DNA of 64,000 nt from Taudactylus pleione. Taxonomy: Eukaryota > Chordata > Amphibia > Anura > Myobatrachidae. The DNA is taken from the NCBI GenBank assembly GCA_031769625.1, contig JAUIMM010000113.1:14914501-14978500 (forward strand). Reading direction: 5' to 3'. The notes beneath the pieces are model-generated. The model was given only the letters and a program-made list of their open reading frames with translations, searched no databases and was not told the origin of the DNA. Positions within the stretch are counted from its first letter, which is position 1, and every line of letters begins with the position of its first letter. Made by a program: the position numbers and the translations under genes. Positions 54,879-64,000 of this stretch are shown piece after piece.

Positions 54879-55108
54879 TTTGGGTACACACCATGCAATG
54901 GTGCGATGCAATGTACATCGCGCGAGCTGTAGACACACTGTATGATCCAGTGTACAGTGGCGCAGAGTGTCATTACATGCTGCATGTAACAACACCACAT
55001 CACTCATTGCACCATCCTATCTGCTGTGACATGGGACAATGCGATTAACGGTAGGCGTTAACGACAGATCGGACGTGCACACTATACGATGTGTACTGTG
55101 TACCCAGT
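54879..55108. repeat. TTAA-target MITE with TGGGTACACA termini
   Basis: TTTGGGTACACACCATGC at the left pairs with TGTACTGTGTACCCAGT at the right; TTAA at 54875-54878 and 55109-55112. It is 230 bp and non-coding. The family resembles 46071-46430. Confidence 0.75.
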
Positions 55109-55112
55109 TTAA

Positions 55113-56229
55113 CAAGACCACTCCAGGTCTACAGGGCCTTCATGACTGAGATTTAAGTTGACAGTGTAAAGACAGGGGTGAAGGAGTGGAGTACAGCCAG
55201 CTACTACCTGAGGGGGATACTTGTTAATGATGGAAATTCCATTTTGAGTGAAGATTTTCTTAATTTCCACACACTGTTCATTTTTGGGACAGTTCTAATC
55301 TCAAAGGTCAACCCACGCCCCCACCAGCTCACTTCACAAAGGCTGTAATGAAAGAGAAGTCCTTCTCGCCAACAGTGCTCGGCTCACCGAGTAACTCAGC
55401 TGTATCTGTACGTGTGAAATGGGAGTGTTAGAGATGGATCAGATCAGTGTGGAGCTTTACTGAGAGGGAGAGACTGCTATCTGTATGTGTGCTGATGAGT
55501 CTCACTTTTCAGGCCAGGCAATAGGCCAGACCCAATTGCTTAGTGAGCATTTACGGGAACCTGATAGACAAGTAATAACCCTGAAACCATAAGTTTTATA
55601 TAAAACTGCTGGTTATTGTAGTGCCACGACTGCTGATTCATTAAGAGTTGGGTGTGCTTATAAAAAAAATAATAATAATAATTTCTATTTGCCTGTGTTG
55701 GATGCTAAAGCACCCGTTTGTTTTGCACAGAAAGGAAACGTTTTTACATGTGCTGGCTGGTGATACACGTTGCGAGTTGGATAATGTCCAAAAAAAAGAA
55801 AAAAACTTGCAAGGAAGTTTTGATATTTGCCTGTGTGAATGCTAAGGGAAGCCAAATTCTGCTGCCCAGCCCAAACTTCTGTGGAAATGGAAGATGTAAT
55901 AAGAAGCTTGGTGAAGATGGCAGCACTACAGGAGGAGAATACCAGTCTTCTCTAGGAGGAGATTACTCAGGGGAGCCGAGACAGGGAGGCTTCAGCTACA
56001 CTCATGCTGTAGAAATGAACTTCTGATGATGTACAAGCATATCTGGTTGCATTTGAATGTGCTGCCACCCGAGCCAAATGATGTAGATGTTCAGCCCAAC
56101 TTGAGAGTCGGGCTGAACATCTAGCTCCCCATCTTTCAAAGGGAAGCTCAGTGTACAAATATAGAGCTGGACGAGGACCAGGCAGGAAACCTGCCTGACT
56201 GCTGATGCCAAATGCCAATGAGGGGCACT
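55113..56229. other. no recognised gene; hairpin at 56086-56128
   Basis: Mostly unrecognised. GATGTTCAGCCC(A/G)AC at 56089 pairs with GTCGGGCTGAACATC at 56107. A plus-strand frame at 55718-56026 has no family support. Confidence 0.4.
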
Positions 56230-57708
56230 ACTATGGTATAATGTCGCTAGTATCAAGAGTGATTCCAAAGGACTGGAAAAGAGCAAATGTTATACCTCTG
56301 TACAAAAGTGGCAGCAAAGAAGAAGCAAGTAACTACAGACCAGTAAGTCTTACATCAGTAGAGGGAAAAATTATGGAAACACTATTAAAAGAAAGTGGTG
56401 GAATATCTTAAATCAAACAATTTACAGGATCCCAAACAGCATGGATTTACTCAGGGAAGATCATGCCAAACAAATCTTATTGACTTTTTAGACTGGGTGA
56501 CCAAAGAAATAGATCAAGGGTGGTCTGTAGATGTAGCCTATCTAGACTTTAGTAAGGCTTTTGACACGGTCCCACATCGCAGAATGATAAACAAACAGGA
56601 AAGCTTGGGATTGGATTCTATGACTGTTGAACGGATAAGATTTTGGTTGCAGGATAGGAAACAGAGAGTTGTAGTAAATGGAGTGTATTCATAGGAGGGA
56701 AAGGTAACCAGTGGAGCACCCCAGGGATCAGTACTTGGGCCAATGCTTTTTAATATCCATGTTGGTGATATTGCAAATAATATTAAAGGTAAAGTATGCC
56801 TTTTTACAGATGACACAAAAATATGCAACTGGGTAGACACACCAGGAGGGGGTAACACAAATGACTGAGGATCTGGGTAGACTAGAGGAATGGGGAAGAA
56901 CATGGCAACTACAGTTTAAATTAAAAAAATGCAAAATCATGCACTTGGGTCCCAATAACCCTAAAGGCTAAATATATTATCATGGACACTATAATAGAAA
57001 ATCCAGAGGAGGAAAGGGATTTAGGAGTCACCATTTCAGAAAACTTGAAGGCAGGCAAGCAATGCACCAAAGCAATGAGCAAGGCAAGTCAGATGCTTGG
57101 TTGCATAGGGAGAGTAATCAGTAGCAGGAAAAAAGAAGTGCTAACGCCACTGTATAGGTCCTTGGTACGGCCTCATCTAGAATACTGTGCTCAGTTCTGG
57201 AGGCCATACCTCCAGAAGGATATAGACACATTAGAGACGGTACAAAGAAGGGCAACTAAAATGGTGCATGGCCTACAGCACAGAACTTACCTAGAAAGAC
57301 TAAAATATCTTAATATGTATAGTTTGGCACAGAGAAGGGAAAGGGGGGACATGATAGAAACTTTAAAATACATGAAGGGTTTTAACAAGGTAGAGGAGGG
57401 AAGCATTCTTCAAAGGAAGAGATGTACAAGAACACGAGGACATGCACTGACACTGGAGGGAGGTAGGCTCAGAGGAAATTTGAGGAAAAATTACTGCACA
57501 GAAAGGGTAGTGGATAAGTGGAATAGCCTCACATCAGATATGGCTGGAGCTAAAACAGTGTAACAATTTAAACACGCTTGGGTTAGGCATAAGAATATCC
57601 TTGAGACGTAAGGAGTAAATAGGGTTGAAGTTGCCTAAAGGATACATGAAAAGGGGCAGACTAGATGGGCCAAGTGGTTCTTATCTGCCGTCAAATTCTA
57701 TGTTTCTA
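56230..57708 (+). pseudogene. CR1-like LINE reverse transcriptase, 5'-truncated and broken
   Basis: Plus-strand fragments of a non-LTR reverse transcriptase in order: VIPKDWKRANVIPLYKSG and NYRPVSLTS (56260-56360); a frameshift near 56390; QHGFTQGRSCQTNL and YLDFSKAFDTVPH (palm motif A, 56540-56575); a stop near 56692; GAPQGSVLGPMLFNI (56712); the catalytic box as FTDDTK instead of the usual FADD (56802-56819); then, after more breaks, DLGVTISENLKAG, RPHLEYCAQFWRPY and LETVQRRATKMVHGL (56982-57563). The 3' end has the GATGGGCCAAGTGGTTCTTATC and TCTATGTTTCTAA tail typical of this LINE class. Several stops make it inactive. Confidence 0.9.
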
Positions 57709-57714
57709 ATGTGT

Positions 57715-58030
57715 AAAAGGGACATTACTGTGGCATAACTTAAATAAGAGGCACTATAGTTAGGCATTATGTGAATAAGGGGTACTACTGTGGCATAATG
57801 TGAACTATGGACATTACTGTGGCATAATATGAACTGTGGGCACTACTGTGTAGCATAATATGAAAAAATTGCCAAAACTGTGGCATAACAGGAATTAATA
57901 AGCACTAATGTGTGGTATACCGTGCACTGTGGTCATTATTTTGTAACATAATGTGAATAAGGGGCACTACAGTGGCGTAACATGAATAAAATACACTACT
58001 GTGTGGCGTAATGTGAATAAGGGGCACTAA
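57715..58030. repeat. degenerate tandem repeat, GTGGCATAATGTGAA units
   Basis: About ten units of roughly 30 bp of the form GGGCACTACTGTGTGGCATAATGTGAATAAG. The same phrase occurs at 42890-42990 inside the hAT-like element. It may be the continuation of the element interrupted by the CR1 insertion. Confidence 0.75.
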
Positions 58031-58263
58031 CGAGTGGTTTATTTTTAATTTGTGGAATTACTTTAGTGGGTTGGAATATATCTAGCCCTCCATGTCTCAC
58101 TTTGATACTGCCCATAATGTTTATTTTTAGATCCCTTTAATTTGCCCATAAATGCTGAGCACGCCCCCTACCTGGGGGTGGAGGGCACGTTAGCACACAC
58201 ATGCTCCGGGCGCCATGGCTACACGCTACACTCCTGGGTACAGGTGACGTAATTAGTACCTTA

Positions 58264-58828
58264 TACCCCTTTTCCACCAAAATCCCGGGTCCGCCCAGGA
58301 TTTTTTATCTGGGATTTTGCTCGGTCGTACCCATCTTAGACTCCGTTTCCACAGCACCCTCGTCCCGGGTTTTTCCTGGGTCACCCCAGTTTCCACTGAA
58401 CTTGGGTAAGCCCAGCAAAACCTGTGGGCATCCCATTTAATGACATCCTTTATTATATATTATTATTATTTATTTAATTTCATTATTATTTATTTTATTT
58501 AATTGTTATTATATATTTAATGTAATGACATTTTTAATTACATCCTTTATTCAGGCGTCCCCTCTAGTCTCTGGATGATTACATCAGCAGCCAGCACCCT
58601 GGAATGACCAATCAGTGGCTTTTGCAATTACCTGGGTCAAAAAATCCGGATAAGAGCTGTTTCCACTGCAGTGTTACCGGGTTTTACCTGTTAAAAACCC
58701 TGCTCGATACCCGGGAAGAAATCCTGGGTCAGTAGACCTGGGATTTTTTCCTTGGAGCCATTTCCACGTAGCCGAGTCCCGGGTAGACACGGCAATTACC
58801 CGGGTTTTTAGGCAGTGGAAAAGGAGTA
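58264..58828. mobile_element. CCCGGGT-rich TIR element, Harbinger-like, TTA duplication
   Basis: TACCCCTTTTCCACCAAAATC at the left and GGCAGTGGAAAAGGAGTA at the right; TTA at 58261-58263 and 58829-58831. The interior has CCCGGGT/ACCCGGG blocks and a polymer of TTATTATTTATTTAAT near 58452-58520. Copy of the family at 16896-17530. It is non-coding. Confidence 0.82.
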
Positions 58829-58831
58829 TTA

Positions 58832-59180
58832 GTCAATTTGAATTAACCATCTGTGCTCAACCACAGATATCCTTTAAAACCTGGACTGAGTTTGGGAACC
58901 ACTGCCATACAATACATACTGCATTGTGATGCAGCTTCTCAGCCCTAAACACAATATGAAGCAGAGCATGGAGATCTCACGGAAAGCACCTAAACAGAGA
59001 GAAAGCAGAATATACAATACACATCTTACTCATGCACTAATAGGAAACATATCAAAGTGAAAATCAGTAAAAAGATTAACAGTTGCAATTGTACTGTTAG
59101 CTCTGTGTGGGACTGGTCACTTACTGTATGTACAATCATGAACACAGATGTTAATAGATTGTAACAAACTGAACATCTAC
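58832..59180. other. no recognised feature
   Basis: Unrecognised sequence between the Harbinger-like element and the minisatellite. Confidence 0.4.
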
Positions 59181-60590
59181 TTCAGGAAACAAACTGAACA
59201 TCTACTTCAGGAATTCTGTACATGAAGACACCAATATACATACAGGTAATTTGTACCCGAAAACACCATTATACAGACAGGTTACCTGTACTCGAAGACA
59301 CCATCATACAGGTTAATCTGTACCCAAAGACATCATTATACATACAGGTAATCTGTACCAGGAAACAATTATACAGGCAGGTAACATGTACCTGAAAATA
59401 CCATTATACAGGCAGGTAACATGTACCTGAAAATACCATTATACAGGCAGGTAACATGTACCTGAAAATACCATTATACAGGCAGTTAACCGTATCTGGA
59501 GACACCGATATATGGGCAGGTAACATGTTCCTAGAAAGTTGGAAACGCCATTATACAGGCAGGTAAATGTACCCTAAGACACCATTATACGGGCAGGCAA
59601 CCTGTACCCGTAAACACCATTATACGGGCAGGTAACCTGTACCCGTAAACACCATTATACGGGCAGGTAACCTATACCTGTAAACACCATTATACGGGCA
59701 GGTAACCTGTACCCGTAAACACCATTATACAGGCAGGTAACTTGTAAATACCATTATACAGGCAGGTAACCTGTACACGGAGCCACCATTATACAATCAG
59801 GTGACATGTAAATGAAAATACAATCATACAGACAGTTAACCGTATCTGGAAACACAAATATACGGGCAGGTAACATGTTCCTGGAAAGTTGTAAAACGCC
59901 ATTATACACGCAGGTAACTGTACCCTAAGACACCATTATACAGGCAGGTAACCTGTACTCTGAGACACCATTATACAGGTGGGTAACCTGTACTGAGACA
60001 CCATTATACAGGCAGGTAACCTGTACCGGGAAACACTATACAGGCAGGTAACCTGTACTCTGAGACACCATTATATGGGCAGGTAACCTGTACCGGGAAA
60101 CACTATTATACAGGCAGGTAACCTGTACCCGTAAACACCATTATACAGGCAGGTAACCTGTACTCTGAGACACCATTATACAGGCAGGTAACCTGTACCG
60201 GGAAACACTATTATACAGGCAGGGATAACTTCTACCCGGAAAAACACCTTTATACAGGAAGGTAACCTGTACTCTGAGGCACCATTACATAAGGGTAACC
60301 TGTGCCTGGTGCCACCATTATACAGGCAGGTAACCTGTACCCGGAGACACCATTATACGGGCAGGTAATCTTTACCCAAAGACAGGCAGGTAATCTGTAT
60401 TATATGGGCAGGTAACCTATATTATAAGGACAGATAATCTATATAATACAGATAATCTGTATTATATAGACATGTAGTATTATAGGGGCATGTGATCTGT
60501 ATTATATAGGCAGGTTAGATAGTCTGCACCATAGGGGCAGGTAATTTATATTATATAGGCAGGTAGTCTGTATTATAGGGGCAGGTAATA
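59180..60590. repeat. 1.4-kb minisatellite, CCATTATACAGGCAGGTAACCTGTACCCG units
   Basis: Some forty units of about 29-34 bp, consensus CACCATTATACAGGCAGGTAA then CCTGTACCCGGAAACA, degenerating to TTATATAGGCAGGTA.TCTGTA near 60480-60590. It ends about 10-20 bp before the GC-rich 5' region of ZBTB10. GGTAACCTGTACC contains a short palindrome in each unit. It resembles a CRISPR array only superficially, since no unique spacers exist. Confidence 0.92.
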
Positions 60591-61108
60591 TGTAGGGAGT
60601 CCCCCATCCCCCGCCAATGGGGAGGTAATGGGGGTGCGTGGTGCCTGCTGACCCTGGCATTGGTTGCCGGATGAGAGGCTGCCCTCAGGCAGGGTGCAGC
60701 GCTGCTGACAGTGGGGTGAGGCTGCTGTGCAGAGAGAGGAGGCCTCCCCCACCCCCACCTCACCCGCCCCCCTGACTCCCCCTCTCCGGACAGCGCCCCG
60801 GTGCATTGTGGGTGCAGTCCGTTGTTCATTTGCCATTCGACCTCAGCCGTGCAGGAAAGACGCGTCTGTGGCGCCATCTCTTCCACGGTGTTCGGCTCGG
60901 GGCTGGACGAGGTGCCGCTGGGGGAAGGAGGCCGGCTGCGTACGATACGTCGGCCGCCGTGTGAGCGGTTCAGTGAGGCGGCTCCCGGTTGGCAGACACA
61001 TCACGTCTCACGCAGCGGCGGAGGCACGAGGAAGGGCGCGTGGCTGCCCCCCCCCTCGCCCGGCGGGAGCTCGCGGTCTCCGGTTGGGACTGCCCGGGAG
61101 ACGCAGAC
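60591..61108 (+). promoter_or_regulatory. ZBTB10: ZBTB10 CpG-rich promoter and 5' leader region
   Basis: GC content and CpG density rise sharply here compared with the AT-rich surroundings and stay high through the first coding exon. No TATA box is obvious. GCGCCATCTC at 60871 resembles a YY1 site. Typical CpG-island promoters start transcription at several positions, so the transcription start cannot be fixed. A short AT-free stretch with CCCCCACCCCCACCTCACCCG near 60745 could bind Sp/KLF factors. Open frames on both strands across this region are products of base composition. Confidence 0.65.
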
Positions 61109-61819
61109 ATGGCGGAGATGAACCGCAGGACCTTGGCCTTCCGGGGAGGTGGCGGCCTGCCCGTCGCGGGACCCCCTGTGAACAATAACAACAATGGCGT
61201 CGGCTCCGGGGTGCTCTCAGTGGAGGAGGCCTCGGCCTGGGCCCTGGGCCGGCAGCTGAATGGGGGAGGCGGCCGCGGCGGCCCAGACGAGGAGGAGGTG
61301 GAAGTGGAGCTGGAGGCCGAAGGCCTGCTGGATGACGATGAGGAGGAGACCGAGGCCTACCCCGGGGTGGTGCTGGGCGCCCGGGGGGAGCACCGGCAGA
61401 GTGCGGCGGGCAGCGCGGTGACCGGGGCCTCTGTGAGCGGGGACAGCAGCGACGACGAGGAGGAGGATGACGAAGAGGAGGAGGAAGACGAGGAAGCGGC
61501 GGCCGGTCAGGGCGGGACGGGAGAACCGGCGGCCGCGGAGGAGGGAGACGGACACCGGCGCTTCGGCCTGATCCCCGCCGCCCGCTCCCAGTCCCTGCTG
61601 CCCAGCCTGCACTGCTCCTTCCATGGCTCCTGGCTGCAGGAGTTCCCCTGGCTGCGCTTCTGCCAGGAGACCGGCCTGATGTCCTGCGCCTGGTGCCACA
61701 AGGAGCCCGGCCAGGGCGGCCACGACGAGCTGGCCAAGGGCACCCGCAACTACAAGAGGGTCCTGCTGGTCCGGCACTGCCAGTCCGCGGAGCACCGACT
61801 TGGCGACCCCGCAGCCCAG
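61109..61819 (+). CDS. ZBTB10: ZBTB10 first coding exon (N-terminal region)
   Basis: Encodes residues 1-237 of ZBTB10, a nuclear BTB/POZ C2H2 zinc-finger transcription factor. The start is ATG at 61109 (context CAGACATGG); MNRRTLAFRGGG directly after it is a hallmark of ZBTB10. Upstream frame is open but has no ATG. Visible parts: a short Asn run (NNNNN, residues 25-29); acidic segments (EEEVEVELEAEG near 66-77; an 18-residue Asp/Glu-rich stretch near 112-131); then SWLQEFPWLRF (174-184), GLMSCAWC and KGTRNYKRVLLVRH. Cys193, Cys196, His223 and His229 form a possible CCHH zinc site like that of BED/TTF-type modules. The donor is CAG|GTAAGG at 61820, phase 0. The exon is extremely GC-rich. Confidence is high from the two conserved blocks and the next exon. 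Confidence 0.95.
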
Positions 61820-63297
61820 GTAAGGACGCGGCCGCCACTGCTCTCACTCCTTGACCGCTGGGCACCATTATTATATACTGTGTACACCCTTATTATTATT
61901 ATACAGTACTATCATGCCTGCCTTGCCCCGTGTTTATTATACCGTGTGTCCAGCCCTGTCATGTCTGCCATGCCCCTGGATTATTATACATTGCACACCG
62001 GGTGGGTGACTCCCAGGCAGATCTGTGTCTCACACGGGACACATTCATGGGCTGCCTGCAGGGACTGGCTATACAGGGGTTAATTAACCTGATCACGTGC
62101 ATAGGAGGAGACGGGGACCCGAAAACATGAATGTAGTGGAGGAGAGGGGGACGCGATCCCATGCATAGTGAGGGGGGTACGCGATCGTGGGTATAGTAGA
62201 AAAGAAAGGGGGACGCGATCACATGCAAGGTAAAAGCGGGGGGGGGGGGGTGTACGCGATCACGGGGTTAGGGGGACGTCATTGTTGGGTAGATAGGTAG
62301 AGTGTCCTTGCAGATATCACTGCGCCTCCCCCCCTGTGTAAGCTGATTACTGTATCTGCCTTTCCCCGGGAGGGGTGGGGTGAGGAAGGGGTGACCTACA
62401 TACACTAAGAGGGGCCTTGGCTGGCTGGTGAGGGACCCAGGCCGGAAGCTGCTCCCCGCCCTTCTGCCAGTCCCCCATCTCCCCTTCCTGTCAACCCCCC
62501 TCTATCCCCAGGTGGGCGCCGGGTCAGGGACGTGTCACTACGTGGCTGCTCCCCAATGGGTATTTATGACAGCCCCGGCAGGGTGGTTCCCGGTCAAGCT
62601 CTCTGTGCATGTCCCTGTGTGTTATTGCCAGTGTCCATGTGTGATGATGTCATGCTGCTGGCTGCAGATGCTGCCTCTTTCCGTGCTCTGAGAGTGCTGC
62701 ACAGATATCACAGCCTCAATGTAGTGTGTAGTCACAATGTTTGTCCTGCAAACCAACATGTAACTTGGACCATTTTGATGTTCACATCAGCTCCCAGGGC
62801 AGTTTATGTCCATCTTTATAACTGCTATGAGCTTTATGTCTTGTAGTCTTACTTTATATCCAATTTAGCTGCAGAATGTATAACGTAAAATCAGAAGGTA
62901 TCTGCTTTCAGCAGGTGTTTAATATTATAGCATTGTGTTGTAATATCCATGCAAATGGCAGCCTATAGGACAGGAACATAATAAATTAGATATTGTATAT
63001 AAAGAACTATCTGTACTTGTGTATTTACAAATTTATGTACTCACCTTTTATAAAGTCTATATATTTTGGGAACTTAAGCTTATGTTGTACATATATATTT
63101 GTTTTTAAGGAAGTACAGTTGGGGGCATGAACCTGACTTTATAATTATGATCTGCATACATGTAAAAGCTTTGATGTGATATAACTGGTTGTTTTTCTTA
63201 CATTGGAGAATTAGTACCTGAACATGTGTGTGCTATGTATTTTAACTATAGAATACATTGAGTTTTATTTTGCTAACCGTTTGATTGTTCTTTACAG
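61820..63297 (+). other. ZBTB10: ZBTB10 intron
   Basis: A 1478-bp phase-0 intron with GTAAGG at the donor and TTGTTCTTTACAG at the acceptor. The first part is GC-rich and carries a short degenerate tandem repeat at about 62100-62280 (units containing GGGGGACGCGATCACATGCA). The rest is AT-rich with no recognised element, unusually clean compared with the upstream region. Confidence 0.88.
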
Positions 63298-64000
63298 GAG
63301 CCTGAAATAAAACGGGAAGTGCCAGAAAGCTACAGTGACTATAGTACTAAGCCAAATGAGAATTCCTACTGTTATCAGCTTCTTCAAGAACTCAATGACC
63401 AGAGAAAGAAAGGCATTCTTTGCGATGTCAATATAGTGGTAAATGGCAAGGTGTTCAGAGCCCACAAGAATATCCTGGTTGCAGGCAGCCGCTTTTTTAA
63501 AACCTTATACTGTTTCACAAACAAAGAAAGCCGTGACCAAACCACTGTTACGTACTTGGACGTTGTTGCTATCCATGGTTTTTCAGTCATCTTGGACTTC
63601 ATGTACTCTGGTAACCTTGTACTTACCAGCCAAAATGCCATTGAAGTGATGACCGTGGCCAGCTATCTACAGATGACTGAGGTTGTCCAGTCATGTCGTA
63701 ATTTCATCAAAGAGGCCTTGAACATAAGTATAAAATCTGAAGCTCCCGAGACCGTTGTTGTAAACTATAACAAGAGAAAGAATAAAGATGGGGTTGCTTC
63801 CCGGGATCCGAAAACCGCCAGCTTCTGGGCCACCCGTAATCTTACTAGTTTGGCTACCAACGTAAAGCTGGAAACAGATGGGTTCAATTTAGATGAAACG
63901 CCTACTGATAACTTCCAAGCCAATGATTCTACATGGATTCAGGACAGCTCCCCAGAAGTGACAGAAATTGAGCCCCCAGCTCAGGGAAAGGTGTTTGTGT
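63298..64000 (+). CDS. ZBTB10: ZBTB10 second coding exon, BTB/POZ domain (runs off the window)
   Basis: Starts GAG in phase 0, continuing residue 238, and stays open to the window edge (residue 471 and beyond). The BTB/POZ domain spans about residues 264-378: [45 protein letters not shown], then [18 protein letters not shown] and [13 protein letters not shown]. It mediates dimerisation and corepressor contact in this family. After it, [15 protein letters not shown] and [17 protein letters not shown] match conserved ZBTB10 linker blocks. Three psi-K-x-E sumoylation-type motifs are visible: IKRE (241-244), IKSE (about 382-385) and VKLE. The C2H2 fingers lie beyond the window. The sequence looks intact, with no frameshift. 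Confidence 0.97.

Noticed and set aside
55718..56026. Possible exon
   Set aside because: No acceptor/donor pair in phase with either recognised gene and no recognisable domain.
59180..60590. CRISPR-like array of regularly spaced repeats
   Set aside because: There are no unique spacers; the whole unit is repeated with drift, and the context is a vertebrate promoter. It is a minisatellite.
60989..61108. Upstream extension of the ZBTB10 reading frame
   Set aside because: The frame is open but contains no ATG before 61109; the conserved MNRRTLAFRGGG block begins just after the ATG chosen.
61008..61868. 286-codon minus-strand open frame
   Set aside because: It is the complement of the very GC-rich ZBTB10 first exon; Arg/Pro/Ala-rich sequence of this kind is a known shadow effect.

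Overview
This window is vertebrate genomic DNA: two spliced genes, with the rest dominated by transposable elements and tandem repeats. The last 3 kb hold the start of ZBTB10, a BTB/POZ zinc-finger regulator. The first 29 kb hold the last five exons of a coiled-coil gene I cannot name. The repeat mix (many hAT, PIF/Harbinger-like and TTAA-target MITEs, a DIRS-type tyrosine-recombinase retroelement, a CR1-like LINE, an L1-like tail, Tc1/mariner remnants, long (AT)n tracts) looks most like a large anuran amphibian genome. That is inference; no species is assigned.

Layout. 1-29.2 kb: five in-phase plus-strand exons of the coiled-coil gene (3694-3848, 5712-5874, 10197-10355, 16249-16416, 29053-29235). 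The first exons lie left of the window and the stop codon is at 29233. The introns are filled with repeats, including the DIRS element (about 11.0-13.6 kb, minus strand, with inverted terminal/internal repeats) and two abutting Harbinger-like elements that share one target triplet (19.9-21.1 kb). 29.3-59 kb: an intergenic repeat landscape with an old hAT transposase (46.6-48.4 kb), a broken CR1-like reverse transcriptase (56.2-57.7 kb), several well-delimited MITEs and long minisatellites. 59.2-60.6 kb: a minisatellite of roughly 30-bp units running up to a CpG-rich region. 60.6-64 kb: ZBTB10 promoter/5'UTR, first coding exon (61109-61819), a 1.5-kb intron, and the start of the BTB exon (63298 to the window edge).

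The most unusual structure is a recurring chain of different, nearly perfect hairpins set end to end. One chain is at 23.78-24.27 kb. Two more lie inside non-autonomous hAT-like elements (27.3-27.55 kb and 42.1-42.66 kb), each next to a CCCCCAGTAGT-type minisatellite. The element at 26094-27716 has a perfect 8-bp target duplication (CTTCAGCT) and a CAGNGGCGTAACTA-type terminus.

The two genes are on the same strand, about 32 kb apart, and nothing in the sequence links their functions. All family calls were made by eye from motifs, splice phases, terminal repeats and target-site duplications; no database search was possible.
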